A stretch of DNA of 64,000 nt, taken from Loigolactobacillus rennini DSM 20253. GTDB lineage: Bacteria > Bacillota > Bacilli > Lactobacillales > Lactobacillaceae. Shown here piece after piece: positions 53,208 to 62,985 of the stretch. The stretch lies in the NCBI RefSeq assembly GCF_001436505.1, contig NZ_AYYI01000103.1, forward strand, positions 1-64,000. The letters are read 5' to 3'. The position numbers were made by a program, and so were the translations under genes. The first letter of the stretch is position 1. Every line of letters begins with the position of its first letter. The notes under the pieces were generated by a model. It was not told where the DNA came from, did no database searches, and was given only the letters and a program-made list of their open reading frames with translations.

Positions 53208-53241
53208 AAAGAACGGCGATAATTATCGCCGTTCTTTTTTG
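53208..53241 (+). terminator. Terminator of tRNA-Gly
   Basis: Palindromic stem AAAGAACGGCGATAA/TTATCGCCGTTCTTT followed by T residues, 14 bases after the tRNA. Confidence 0.9.
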
Positions 53242-53433
53242 TTAAATTGCGTATCAACAAGTAATCGACCACGCTTGTTGGCACAATTTCTTGCACAAAC
53301 TTCTTAATGCTAGCTGACTCCACTCAATATACATCAATTTTAGCCTAGTTAACAATATTTTAATTAACGTTAGCAAATGGCCGATTAAAGTTGTACCAGT
53401 AAACAACATGTGCTTGCTAATTATTTAGCTTAA

Positions 53434-54207
53434 CTATTTCATATGTGCTTGAATAAATTGATAATGCTCATCATTTATGATAGCCCCATAATTCCCATAA
53501 TCATTATTCGCATTACCATTGGTGTGAACTGCAATAATTTCATGTTGATTATTATAGATTGGCGAACCTGATTGCCCACCAATGGTATCTGCATCATGAA
53601 ATAACCGTTTACCTATATGCTGGACGACTTTGCCAGTATCCGTCCACATCGTTGCATGAGCTTTGTCTTGGGGATAGCCAGTCACCGTAATCGGTGTGCC
53701 AATTTCAGCATGATTGGTCACTTTTAAAGCTAGTGGCGTCACAACATCACCAATACTTTCACCTGCTGCATTAGGCGCAATATTGATCACAGCCAAATCA
53801 CTATCAGAATTTGGATCAGCAGCATATTCTTCAGGAAAATGGATTGCCGTAATTTTAAATTTACCATATGGATACTTAGCACCGCTCCGTCCTGGTGCAA
53901 CGTAAATATTTTCTGATGCGAAATCGTCCACAATATTATCCGCAATATGACCAGCAGTTAAAACCGTATTTTTCCCAATCACAGCACCACTACCCCACGA
54001 CTTACCAGTTTTAATGTAAGTCATACTCGCATATGGTGCAGTTGTCGTCTCTGTTACTTCAGTTCGATTATCTTCATCAATAATCGATCTATTTTGAGTC
54101 ACTGTTTCTGCAGCAACTAATGATGGCAAACTACATAGACCAATACTACTAACTAACAATAAGGCACCGCTCACCACGATGTTGAGTAAAAAACGTTTCT
54201 TTTGCAT
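53434..54207 (-). CDS. Secreted V8/glutamyl-endopeptidase-like serine protease
   Basis: 257 residues with an N-terminal signal peptide (KKRFLLNIVVSGALLLVSSIG) and a trypsin-fold domain showing the triad: His in VLTAGHIADN, Asp in DSDLAVINI, Ser in GGQSGSPIYN. It would act outside the cell. ATG 54207 follows GAGG. A 230-base gap before it (53204-53433) holds only the tRNA-Gly terminator. It has no protease-regulator neighbours. Confidence 0.93.
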   Translation of the reverse strand: MQKKRFLLNIVVSGALLLVSSIGLCSLPSLVAAETVTQNRSIIDEDNRTEVTETTTAPYASMTYIKTGKSWGSGAVIGKNTVLTAGHIADNIVDDFASENIYVAPGRSGAKYPYGKFKITAIHFPEEYAADPNSDSDLAVINIAPNAAGESIGDVVTPLALKVTNHAEIGTPITVTGYPQDKAHATMWTDTGKVVQHIGKRLFHDADTIGGQSGSPIYNNQHEIIAVHTNGNANNDYGNYGAIINDEHYQFIQAHMK

Positions 54208-54267
54208 AGGTTCGCCTCTTTTCATTTTGTTATTTTTTCAGTTTACGAAAAAATCAACTTAATTGTC

Positions 54268-54342
54268 AAAAAAAACACAGCCTTTTGTGCCGACCCCAAA
54301 AAATCTAATTTTTTGAGGGCAGTACATCGGCTGTGTTTTTTA
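54268..54342. terminator. Nested terminator of the MATE gene
   Basis: Outer stem AAAAACACAGCC/GGCTGTGTTTTT encloses an inner CCC..AAAAAA/TTTTTT..GGG stem. T-tracts exist on both strands. It lies between the MATE stop and the divergent protease promoter region. Confidence 0.85.
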
Positions 54343-54356
54343 ATACTTTTATAGCG

Positions 54357-55679
54357 CTAAAGTGTGACCAAACGGCGGTATAACCCAAACCCAATTAAAA
54401 ATGTCAAAATGTCAGCAACTGGTTGCGCTAAAATAACGCCTTGCAGGCCAAACAACCAAGCTAACAACACAATGACAGCAGCAAAAATGATGCCTTGCCG
54501 TGAAACCGCCATAATTAAAGCGCCAGTAGCTTTACCTAATGATTGGAAAACTGTGGTAAAGACCAAGATTGCACCGACAAACGGGGCGGTAATCAATAAC
54601 CAGCGTAGCATTTTTGTGCCTAAAGCCACGATTGCAGCCTGATTCATAAATAAAGCAACCAACTGGGGCGCAAAAATCATCAGCACTAATGCACATCCCA
54701 AGGCATAAACTACTTCAATTAAAAAATCAAACCGCAAAATGGCATGAAAACGCGCTTTGTTTTTAGCACCATAATTATAACCAATTAAAGGCTGAGCCCC
54801 AAAGGCAAAACCAACCATAATCAGCATGACCACCATGTAGATTTTTAGCACAATTCCCATTGCTGCAACTGCAGTGGTCCCATAACGTGCTAAATAATTA
54901 TTTAATAACATCACGCCAAAGCTTTGCATGAAATTTGTTAGTGAAGCCGGAATACCGATTTTTAAAACTGCTCGCACAGCTGGTGGTGCCACTCGCCACT
55001 GATGCGGTGATAGCGTCAAAATTTGACAATCTTTTACCATAAAATAAACTAGCAAACTCGTGTTGAGTGCATACCCAATAACATTAGCTAGGCCAACACC
55101 AGTTGCACCCCAATGAAAAACAAAAAGAAAAAGCGGATCTAGCAAAATGGTTAAAATCGTTCCCGCTAAAGTTGCTGCCATTGATTTAGTGGCTAACCCT
55201 TCTGTACGAATAATGTTACCTGGAACCAATGATACAATGATAAAAACTGAACCAAGCGCCATCATCCGGTAAAAACCCGCGGCATAAGGATAAGTTGCCG
55301 CGGTCACACCTAAAAGCTTCAGTAGTGGCCGCTCAAATACTAACATCAAAACCGTTAGTAATAAACTGAAAATAATGGCCGCGTAAAAACAAAAACTGCT
55401 GAGATGCGCACTGTCTAAATGCTGTTTTTTACCCAGTAACTGGGAAATTATGGCACTACCACCTAGTCCAAAAATATCTCCCACTGCTAACATAAATGAA
55501 AATAATGGCGTACCTAGCGCAATTCCTGCTACTAAATTAGCATTTCCAGTTTTAGCAACAAAAAAGGTGTCTGCCAAATTGTATATCATACTAGCAACCA
55601 TGCCCAAAACTACTGGTAAGGCTAATTGCATGTAAACTTTAGGAATTGATTCATGTTCAAATAATTGTTCGATCTTCAC
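54357..55679 (-). CDS. MATE family multidrug efflux transporter
   Basis: 440 residues with 12 hydrophobic segments and the MATE pattern LPVVLGMVASMIYNLADTFFVAKTGNANLVAGIALGTP. It would export cationic drugs or metabolites using Na+ or H+. GTG start after GGAGG. It follows the RsuA-type gene by 15 bases in the same direction (ytgP-rsuA-MATE run). Confidence 0.93.
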   Translation of the reverse strand: MKIEQLFEHESIPKVYMQLALPVVLGMVASMIYNLADTFFVAKTGNANLVAGIALGTPLFSFMLAVGDIFGLGGSAIISQLLGKKQHLDSAHLSSFCFYAAIIFSLLLTVLMLVFERPLLKLLGVTAATYPYAAGFYRMMALGSVFIIVSLVPGNIIRTEGLATKSMAATLAGTILTILLDPLFLFVFHWGATGVGLANVIGYALNTSLLVYFMVKDCQILTLSPHQWRVAPPAVRAVLKIGIPASLTNFMQSFGVMLLNNYLARYGTTAVAAMGIVLKIYMVVMLIMVGFAFGAQPLIGYNYGAKNKARFHAILRFDFLIEVVYALGCALVLMIFAPQLVALFMNQAAIVALGTKMLRWLLITAPFVGAILVFTTVFQSLGKATGALIMAVSRQGIIFAAVIVLLAWLFGLQGVILAQPVADILTFLIGFGLYRRLVTL

Positions 55680-55694
55680 AATTGAGCCTCCACA

Positions 55695-56429
55695 TCACTT
55701 TGAATTGCACAATGATGTTTTTAATGCTTCTATTTCAGAACTCGTCAATGGTCGGTATTCCCCAGCTTTTAAAGCCGGGTCTAAGGTTAACGGCCCCATC
55801 TGCAACCGTTTAAGCTGCAGAACTTCTTTTTCCACTGCTTGAAATAACCGTTTAACTTCATGGTATTTTCCTTCACGTAACGTGATTTGAATCCAGCTTT
55901 TTTGTTGTTGTGGGTCAGTTTTAAGAATGGTTAACTCAGCAGGTTGAAAATGATAACCCGCCTTAGTCGTGATGCCTTGTTTAAAAGTTTGCTGGTCGGT
56001 TGCTGTCACTAGCCCAGCAATGATTGCCTGATAAATTTTTGCCACTTGTCGTTTCGGGCTGAGTAATTGATGCGCCATTTGACCATCATTAGTTAGCAAT
56101 AATAACCCAGTGGTATCTTTATCCAAGCGACCGACTGGAAATAAATCTTGCCGCCAATCTGCAGTGCTTAATAAAGCTAAGACCGTCTTTTGGTGTTTAT
56201 CAGTCGTTGCGGATAACGTACCTGCCGGCTTATTTAGCATGTAATAATAAAATTGTTGGTAATGAACTGACTGACCTGCGACAGTAACTTGATCCTGGGG
56301 TGGCGTCACTTTTAGCTTACCAGTTACGGCAACTTTGCCGTTCACTTGTACTTGTTTGCGCCGAATTAATTGTTGAACTTGTTTACGGCTGCCATAAGCC
56401 GCGTGAACTAATAATTTATCCAATCGCAT
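55695..56429 (-). CDS. RsuA-family 16S rRNA pseudouridine synthase
   Basis: 244 residues: an S4 domain (MRLDKLLVHAAYGSRKQVQQLI) and the RsuA catalytic domain with FPVGRLDKDTTGLLLLTNDG holding the catalytic Asp, then EGKYHEVKRLF. The likely target is 16S U516 or a close equivalent. Its ATG overlaps the flippase stop (TAATG). Confidence 0.93.
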   Translation of the reverse strand: MRLDKLLVHAAYGSRKQVQQLIRRKQVQVNGKVAVTGKLKVTPPQDQVTVAGQSVHYQQFYYYMLNKPAGTLSATTDKHQKTVLALLSTADWRQDLFPVGRLDKDTTGLLLLTNDGQMAHQLLSPKRQVAKIYQAIIAGLVTATDQQTFKQGITTKAGYHFQPAELTILKTDPQQQKSWIQITLREGKYHEVKRLFQAVEKEVLQLKRLQMGPLTLDPALKAGEYRPLTSSEIEALKTSLCNSK

Positions 56430-58060
56430 TATTTTATCCCCAAACGGCGCCGTAATCCGGCCATGCGGCTACCTAATAATTGATCGCCAACACGGCTTTT
56501 TAAAATTAAGTAGCCGTAGACAATGGCACCCACACTGGCTACTAACACTAAAACTAACATACTGTGCAACCGATTAGCTGGATTCAAGAATAAGTACAGG
56601 CCTTGTTGTAAGGCAACACAAATAGCATACATAATCAACGCGAACAATAATGTTTCCGAGAAAAATTTAACCAACTCGGCCACTTTAAGGTGGAACATAT
56701 TATTCATAGTATGCAGCATCAAATAGCTGGCGACAATGAACCCAATTGCAGTTGCAACTAATGGTCCAAACACTTTAAAAAGATAAATCATCGGGTACTG
56801 CACGCCAATTTTAACTAACAATCCCACTATAAAGTAAGCAATCGCTAAACGATTTTGGTACAGTCCTTGCAGCATGGCAGAAACAACAGTAAATAATCCT
56901 AAGACAATCGACATGTATGAAGAAAATTCCAGTACTAAAGTACCGGTAAAATCATAACCATAAAAAATTGTGTACAAAGGCTTAGCAACTGCCGCCATCC
57001 CCACTGCTGATGGAATCATGATAAAAAAGAACAATTCAATGGTACTATCAACTTGATCTCGCACATCGCGAAAGTCGTGTTTTGTGTAGGCTTCAGATAG
57101 TAATGGGATCGAGGTGATTGCCATCGAAGAGGCTAATGAAACAGTAATCATAATTAATTTATTCGCATTAAAAGCAAATAAGGCATATAACGCGTTGAAT
57201 GTGGCCCGTGTGCCAATAACAAAGTCATCAATCATACTGAAGAAGGTGTACTGATCGACTAATTGAAAAATAGTGATCCCAGCATCTAAAATAATGAACG
57301 GGATGGCTTGATAAACCATTTCTAACAGCATATCGCGCGTAGAAACGTTCAATTCAGCAGCACTATTTTCCGCTAATTGGTCCCAATATTTACGCTTACG
57401 TAAATAATACCAAGCTAACACCAATAAACTGGCTAAAGCGCCGACAAACGCCGCAAAAGTCGAATGCGCTACCGCTGTTACATAGCTGCCGTGCATAACC
57501 TTCATAATCCAATAAGTCGCCGCTAATAAATAAACAACCCGGGCAACCTGCTCAACAAATTGAGACACTGCAGATGGCGCCATATTTTGGTACCCTTGGA
57601 AAAAGCCCCGAAATAGACTCATCACTGGAATAATCAATAACGGCCAAGCCAAAGAACGAATAACTGGAATCGCATGTTTATCGCCAGTTGAAATTATCGG
57701 GGCCAATAAATACAGCGCAGCAGCCGAAATTAGGCCCATAATCAACATTAAAAACAGTCCGCTACGGAAAAGTTTCCGTCCCGTGGTATATTCATTCATC
57801 GCATTATAATGTGCAACTTGCTTCGCAACTGCGCCAGGAATACCAGCAGTCGAAACAATTAAGAAAATACTGTAAATGTTATAACCAATAGCAAAAAGTG
57901 CATTAGCTTGTCCACTGAAACGACCAAGCATCATCAGCCAAGGGATAACATACAGCGCACCTAAAATTCGTGAGAACATACTGCCAGCAGTCATCCAAGC
58001 TGAGCCACGCAACATTTTTTCTTTTGAAGTGGCTACTTTTTTTTCTGGCTCATCTGCCAT
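56429..58060 (-). CDS. MOP-superfamily flippase (YtgP/MurJ-like)
   Basis: 543 residues with about 14 membrane segments and the sequence LRGSAWMTAGSMFSRILGALYVIPW typical of YtgP. Bacillus YtgP (MurJ) flips lipid II. The position next to an rsuA-type gene is the Bacillus ytgP arrangement. A GGGGGAT site precedes the ATG, and its 5' end is divergent from a usp gene. Confidence 0.93.
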   Translation of the reverse strand: MADEPEKKVATSKEKMLRGSAWMTAGSMFSRILGALYVIPWLMMLGRFSGQANALFAIGYNIYSIFLIVSTAGIPGAVAKQVAHYNAMNEYTTGRKLFRSGLFLMLIMGLISAAALYLLAPIISTGDKHAIPVIRSLAWPLLIIPVMSLFRGFFQGYQNMAPSAVSQFVEQVARVVYLLAATYWIMKVMHGSYVTAVAHSTFAAFVGALASLLVLAWYYLRKRKYWDQLAENSAAELNVSTRDMLLEMVYQAIPFIILDAGITIFQLVDQYTFFSMIDDFVIGTRATFNALYALFAFNANKLIMITVSLASSMAITSIPLLSEAYTKHDFRDVRDQVDSTIELFFFIMIPSAVGMAAVAKPLYTIFYGYDFTGTLVLEFSSYMSIVLGLFTVVSAMLQGLYQNRLAIAYFIVGLLVKIGVQYPMIYLFKVFGPLVATAIGFIVASYLMLHTMNNMFHLKVAELVKFFSETLLFALIMYAICVALQQGLYLFLNPANRLHSMLVLVLVASVGAIVYGYLILKSRVGDQLLGSRMAGLRRRLGIK

Positions 58061-58169
58061 AATTTATCCCCCACAAACTAAATTTCATTTCGTCACAACC
58101 GGTGTCTTTCCTTTGACGTGGCCGGTTCAAAAATCCTATAATGAAGAAAAAAGCAAAGGTGGCGATTTC

Positions 58170-58598
58170 ATGCAACAACCAACTTATTTAGTGGCCGTGG
58201 ATGGTTCCAAAAATGCTAAACGCGCCTTTCAAACCGCACTTAAACTAGCGGTTAATACGCAAGCACAGTTAAAAATTTTATATGTCATTAATGATCGTGG
58301 CTATGATCAACAGCGTTTTAAGCCTGAATATTTACGCTTAATTGACGCTGAGCATCAATTGGCCGAAGAATTAACTACAGAATACACGACAATTGCGCAA
58401 CAACAGCAAATTGCGGTTCAGCCAATTTTAAAGTATGGTTATCCAAAAGAGCAAATTATCGCCTACAGTCAAAAGCAGCCAGTTGATTTAATTTTTTTAG
58501 GTATTACTGGTAATAATGCCTTTGAAGCTGGCGAATTAGGCGCAACCGCAAGTTACGTCATCCGGCACACACCGGCCAATGTCTTTCTAGTCAAATAA
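58170..58598 (+). CDS. Universal stress protein (UspA family)
   Basis: 142 residues from ATG 58170, which follows AAAGGTGG. The open frame continues 47 codons upstream, but overlaps the flippase start and lacks Usp similarity. UspA motif YLVAVDGSKNAKRAF and C-terminal LGITGNNAFEAGELGATASYVIRHTPANVFLVK are present. Third Usp gene of the window. Confidence 0.93.
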   Translation: MQQPTYLVAVDGSKNAKRAFQTALKLAVNTQAQLKILYVINDRGYDQQRFKPEYLRLIDAEHQLAEELTTEYTTIAQQQQIAVQPILKYGYPKEQIIAYSQKQPVDLIFLGITGNNAFEAGELGATASYVIRHTPANVFLVK

Positions 58599-58708
58599 TT
58601 GACCAATCTTCATTTTATCATTTTCAGTTTATTTTAGATACTAAATTATGCAAAACAACTTGAAAAGCAACGTCTAACTAATGTTGTGTTCATTATCTAT
58701 TATAATTT

Positions 58709-58747
58709 AAAGCTGGCTGATTCTTAATACGAATCGGCTAGCTTTAA
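58709..58747. terminator. Hairpin between usp and pepQ
   Basis: Stem AAAGCT.GC.GATTC / GAATC.GC.AGCTTT with flanking A/T-rich sequence, between convergent genes; T-tract on the minus strand is moderate. Confidence 0.65.
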
Positions 58748-58771
58748 TTAATTTAGTCACAACTGTTCGTT

Positions 58772-59839
58772 TTATAAAACAATTAACTCATGAGGTATGC
58801 TAATCATGTTTTCGTAGCCCGTTGCCGTCACCAATACTTGATCTTCAATCCGAACGCCACCCCAATTTGGCATGTAAATCCCCGGCTCAATTGTTAAAAC
58901 TGTATTAGGCTGAAGTATTTCATCGTAAGTTTCAGCAAGTAAGGGTTCCTCGTGAACGGTTAGGCCAATACTATGGCCAATTTTATCGTACGTTAACGGA
59001 CCGTATTCAGTTCCTTGTAGTGGTTTTAATGACTCTGGATAAAAACGTTTAGTCGAAACACCTGCTTGAGTAATGGCTTCAGCCGCTTCTAAGCTTTGCT
59101 TTGTGTAGTCATAAACTTCTTTTTGCTTAGCAGTCGGTTTGCCCACAACTACTGTTCGCGTCATGTCGGATAAATAGCCATTATACTGACAACCATAATC
59201 TAATAGCACAAAATCGCCATACTCAATGGCTTTCTTTCCGGGAATGCCATGAAGCAAAGACGTTTTCTTTCCCGATATTAAAATATTGCCATAAGGCTGA
59301 GTGTCTGCGCCTTCTTCCACCATGTACAACGCCAATTTAGCGGCCAGCTCTTTTTCCGTTACACCCACTCGGATATCTTTTATAATCCGTTCAAACGCAC
59401 GGCAAGCAATGTCACAAGCAATTTTTAAATACTGAATCTCTTGTGGTGACTTCACGACTCGTAGCGCATCAATGACGCCACCTGCTCGTTTAAAAGTTGC
59501 CGCTGCTTTTTGGTTCAGATCAAAGTACATCCCATAAGTCAGATAATCATCTTCAAATGCAATTGATTTCAGCCCAAGTTTTGCCGTCAAGGCCGCAATG
59601 GTATCACCTACCGTTTTGCCGGGTAACCGCCAATTAATAATCGAGTAGTCTGGTAATTCTATTTCAGCTTGTTCAGTATAGCGGGGATCGGTTAAAAAGA
59701 AACCTTGATCTTGCGTTAAAAGTAAATAAGAGTCATCACCAGTCCACCCACTAGTAAAACGAATATTCTCACGCTTGGCCATAAAAAAGGAATCGATCTG
59801 TTGCTTTGCTAAGTATTGACGGATTTTGCTTTCATTCAT
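58772..59839 (-). CDS. pepQ: Xaa-Pro dipeptidase/aminopeptidase (M24)
   Basis: 355 residues. The pita-bread fold has all five metal ligands: Asp in LLDYGC and LSDMTR, His in GHSIGLTVHEEP, Glu in LTIEPGIY and IEDQVLVT. It cleaves dipeptides with C-terminal proline. ATG 59839 follows GAGG; the 26 upstream codons are unlikely. A TATAAT lies at 59884-59879 with a cre-like site just upstream. Prolidase versus Xaa-Pro aminopeptidase (PepP) cannot be fully separated by sequence alone. Confidence 0.92.
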   Translation of the reverse strand: MNESKIRQYLAKQQIDSFFMAKRENIRFTSGWTGDDSYLLLTQDQGFFLTDPRYTEQAEIELPDYSIINWRLPGKTVGDTIAALTAKLGLKSIAFEDDYLTYGMYFDLNQKAAATFKRAGGVIDALRVVKSPQEIQYLKIACDIACRAFERIIKDIRVGVTEKELAAKLALYMVEEGADTQPYGNILISGKKTSLLHGIPGKKAIEYGDFVLLDYGCQYNGYLSDMTRTVVVGKPTAKQKEVYDYTKQSLEAAEAITQAGVSTKRFYPESLKPLQGTEYGPLTYDKIGHSIGLTVHEEPLLAETYDEILQPNTVLTIEPGIYMPNWGGVRIEDQVLVTATGYENMISIPHELIVL

Positions 59840-59878
59840 AGGTACTGCCTCGCTTTCTAGTTCGTCTTTAGTAATATC

Positions 59879-59884
59879 ATTATA
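59879..59884 (-). promoter_or_regulatory. Candidate -10 of pepQ
   Basis: TATAAT about 40 bases before the pepQ ATG. No consensus -35 is visible at 17 bases. Confidence 0.45.
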
Positions 59885-59912
59885 GTTTAGTTTAACTGGA
59901 AGTAGCGGTTGA

Positions 59913-59926
59913 TACAATCGTTTTCA
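59913..59926 (-). promoter_or_regulatory. cre-like catabolite response element upstream of pepQ
   Basis: TGAAAACGATTGTA matches the cre core with one or two deviations at the 3' end, and is flanked by GTTGAT/ATCAAC (59908-59913, 59928-59933). It lies just upstream of where the -35 would be, a position associated with CcpA activation. Confidence 0.4.
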
Positions 59927-60045
59927 AATCAACAAAGTGAACTAATACTACTACCAGCTATAAAAGCGCCGACAGTACAACCTATTATGCTTATGCTGAC
60001 ATCGTTAATGTTACTTTGTTGATGAGTGGCTACTAGCTTTTAGCG

Positions 60046-60088
60046 ATAAAAATGCCCGCCAATAGTGCTAGCTAATTGACGGACATTT
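60046..60088 (-). terminator. Terminator of leuS
   Basis: Minus-strand stem AAATG.CCG.CAAT / ATTG.CGG.CATTT followed by a T-run. The rest of 59940-60159 shows no gene. Confidence 0.8.
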
Positions 60089-60159
60089 CAATCATTAATT
60101 TAATTATTACCTAAAAAACAGCTATCTATGGCACCGTTCACTTTGACATTGCTTTTAGC

Positions 60160-62580
60160 TTACTTAGCCACAATATTGATTAATTTTTTCGGAACCACAA
60201 TGACTTTACGGATCGTTTTATCCTGGGTAAAAGTTTGCACTTTGCTATCTGCTAACGCCAGTTTCTTTAATTGTGCTTTGTCTGTATCTGGTGCAACTTT
60301 TAGCTTGGCACGCAATTTACCATTAACTTGAACCACGATCTCAATTTTGTCGGCTACTAATTGCGATTCATCATAGGTCGGCCACGGTTCATAAGTGATG
60401 GTCTCTGAGTGGCCTAATTTTTGCCAAAGCTCTTCCATCATGTGTGGTGCAACTGGGTACAGTAATTTAATGAAACCTTCAACATAAGGAACGGGTAGTA
60501 CATCCACTTTATAAGCCTCATTAATGAAGACCATCAACTGTGAAATTGCTGTGTTAAAGCGCAATTGACTGTAATTTTCAGTTACTTTTTTCACTGTCTG
60601 ATTATAAATCTTACTTAGGCGCTCATCCTTAACGGTAGTAACCCGATCACGCAATTCGTCTTCATCATCAATGAATAGCCGCCAAACACGGTCTAAAAAC
60701 TTCTTGCTGCCATTCAACCCATCATCGCTCCAAGCAGTGGAAGCATCCAACGGTCCCATAAACATTTCGTACAACCGCAATGTGTCTGCGCCATATTCCG
60801 CTACAATATCATCTGGGTTAATCACATTACCTTTAGACTTAGACATTTTTTCATGGTTATCGCCTAAAATCATGCCTTGATTATAGAGCTTTTGGAAAGG
60901 TTCCGGCGTTGGTACAACCCCTAAATCATAAAGGAATTTATGCCAGAAACGTGCATACAACAGATGTAAAACAGCATGTTCCGCACCACCAATGTAAAGG
61001 TCAACCGGCAACCAGTCCTTTAATTTATCATAATCAGCTAATTTTTCTTTATTATGCGGATCGATGTAACGCAAGAAATACCACGAACTGCCAGCCCATT
61101 GCGGCATTGTGTTAGTCTCGCGTTTCCCTTTACGACCATTTTTATCAACCACATTGACCCAATCCGTTAAATTAGCTAACGGGCTTTCTGTATTGCCAGA
61201 AGATTTAATGTCATCCGTCTTAGGCAAAATGAGCGGTAATTGATCTTCAGGAACTAAAGTCGTTTCACCGTCTTCCCAATGAATAACTGGAATGGGTTCA
61301 CCCCAATAACGCTGCCGAGAAAAGATCCAATCCCGTAAACGGTAATTGACTTTCTTTTGCCCAATCCCTTTATCAGTTAACCAAGTTAACATTTTTGCAA
61401 TGGCCGCTGGTTTATCCAAGCCGTTCAAAAAATCAGAATTGACGTGCGCGCCATCACCAGTAAAGGCTTCTTGATCAACGTCGCCGCCTTCGATAACGGG
61501 CTTAATCGGTAAATCAAATGTACGAGCAAATTCATAATCACGTTGGTCATGCGCTGGAACAGCCATAATAGCGCCAGTACCATAGGAAGCTAACACATAA
61601 TCAGCAATCCAAATCGGCATTTTTTCACCAGTTGCTGGATTTAACGCATAGCTACCTGTAAACGCACCTGTTTTGTCTTTAGCTAAATCTGTACGTTCCA
61701 GATCACTTTTTTTAGCCACTTCTTTTTGATAAGCTGTCACTGCTGCTTTTTGTTCAGGTGTGGTTAAACTTGCAACTAATTGGTGTTCAGGTGCCAAAAC
61801 CATATAAGTGGCGCCAAACAATGTATCTGGCCGAGTTGTAAATACTTTAATTGTTGTAGCAGCTTGCCCAGCAACCGTAAAGTTGACGCTTGCCCCTTCA
61901 GAACGCCCGATCCAGTTACGTTGCATCTGTTTAATGCTTTCTGGCCAATCAACCAACGCTAAGTCATCTAATAATCGTTGTGCGTATGCAGTGATTTTTA
62001 GCATCCATTGCCGCATTGGTACCCGATAAACTGGATAACCACCGCGTTCTGTTTTACCATCAACTACTTCTTCATTGGCCACTACTGTACCGCCTAATAA
62101 ATCAGGAGCCCAGTTAACTAACACTTTGGATTCATAAGCCAATCCCTTTTTATACATTTGTTCAAAAATCCACTGGGTCCATTTATAATAGTTGGGATCT
62201 GTTGTGTTAATTTCCCGACTCCAATCGTAAGAAAAGCCTAGTGAATTAATTTGTTTACGGAAAACTTCAATATTTTTCCGCGTAAAATCAGCTGGTGAGT
62301 GCCCGGTATTCAGTGCATATTGCTCAGCTGGCAGCCCAAAAGCGTCCCAACCCATTGGGTGCAATACATTATACCCTTGCATCCGCTTCATCCGTGCAAT
62401 AATATCCGTGGCAGTATAGCCTTCGGGGTGCCCAACATGCAAGCCTTTTCCGGAAGGATATGGAAACATATCTAGTGCATAAAAATTCTTTTTTTGGGGA
62501 TCTTGTGTGGTCTTAAAAGTATTGTGCTTTAACCAATACTGATTCCACTTACGTTCAACCACTTTGTGATTGTAACTCAT
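60160..62580 (-). CDS. leuS: Leucyl-tRNA synthetase
   Basis: 806 residues, full length. Class I motifs: HIGH-type [17 protein letters not shown] and KMSKS ([15 protein letters not shown]). The CP1 editing domain ([31 protein letters not shown]) and anticodon-binding domain are intact. It is under control of a Leu T-box upstream. A GGAAG site precedes the ATG. Confidence 0.98.
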   Translation of the reverse strand: MSYNHKVVERKWNQYWLKHNTFKTTQDPQKKNFYALDMFPYPSGKGLHVGHPEGYTATDIIARMKRMQGYNVLHPMGWDAFGLPAEQYALNTGHSPADFTRKNIEVFRKQINSLGFSYDWSREINTTDPNYYKWTQWIFEQMYKKGLAYESKVLVNWAPDLLGGTVVANEEVVDGKTERGGYPVYRVPMRQWMLKITAYAQRLLDDLALVDWPESIKQMQRNWIGRSEGASVNFTVAGQAATTIKVFTTRPDTLFGATYMVLAPEHQLVASLTTPEQKAAVTAYQKEVAKKSDLERTDLAKDKTGAFTGSYALNPATGEKMPIWIADYVLASYGTGAIMAVPAHDQRDYEFARTFDLPIKPVIEGGDVDQEAFTGDGAHVNSDFLNGLDKPAAIAKMLTWLTDKGIGQKKVNYRLRDWIFSRQRYWGEPIPVIHWEDGETTLVPEDQLPLILPKTDDIKSSGNTESPLANLTDWVNVVDKNGRKGKRETNTMPQWAGSSWYFLRYIDPHNKEKLADYDKLKDWLPVDLYIGGAEHAVLHLLYARFWHKFLYDLGVVPTPEPFQKLYNQGMILGDNHEKMSKSKGNVINPDDIVAEYGADTLRLYEMFMGPLDASTAWSDDGLNGSKKFLDRVWRLFIDDEDELRDRVTTVKDERLSKIYNQTVKKVTENYSQLRFNTAISQLMVFINEAYKVDVLPVPYVEGFIKLLYPVAPHMMEELWQKLGHSETITYEPWPTYDESQLVADKIEIVVQVNGKLRAKLKVAPDTDKAQLKKLALADSKVQTFTQDKTIRKVIVVPKKLINIVAK

Positions 62581-62625
62581 GATTTAACTTCCTTTCACAC
62601 TTAATTGCCAACAAGTACACTGAAT

Positions 62626-62661
62626 AAAAAAACGCCCCACAGGAAAATCTCCCGTAGGACG
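62626..62661 (-). terminator. T-box terminator of leuS leader
   Basis: Stem CGTCCTACGGGA/TCCTGTGGGGCG with wobble pairs and a 4-base loop, then seven T residues on the minus strand. Confidence 0.85.
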
Positions 62662-62860
62662 AATGGATCGCGGTGCCACCTACATTTTGCGTTTAACGCA
62701 ACACTTTTGCTATAACGCGCAAACGAACCGGTCTACTGATAAATCATTCAACCGATTATTCAAAGGCGAGTTCACCTTCACACCCTGCGATTTTCCATCG
62801 ACCAATCGCTTGCTGGCTAGCGGTAGTAAAGGTTACTATTCCTCATCAACAATTATTATT
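62626..62860 (-). promoter_or_regulatory. T-box riboswitch (Leu) upstream of leuS
   Basis: T-box core GGTGGCACCGCG (62680-62669 on the minus strand), a specifier CTC (62770-62768) in a GAA-CTC-G loop context, and a terminator stem (62633-62661) with seven T residues. CTC is a Leu codon, matching leuS. Confidence 0.93.
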
Positions 62861-62985
62861 AATACACAAAGCATACCAAAAAGCCCTTTTGAATTCAAGA
62901 AAACTTTGTGTATGCTGTGGTACACTAATTTTAATTCACTGATTAGTAAGGAGTGGCCATTATTTTTTCAAACCCAGAGCAGCGC

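Noticed and set aside
53242-53433. Possible small gene between tRNA-Gly terminator and the protease
   Set aside because: No frame with start, binding site and plausible length was found.
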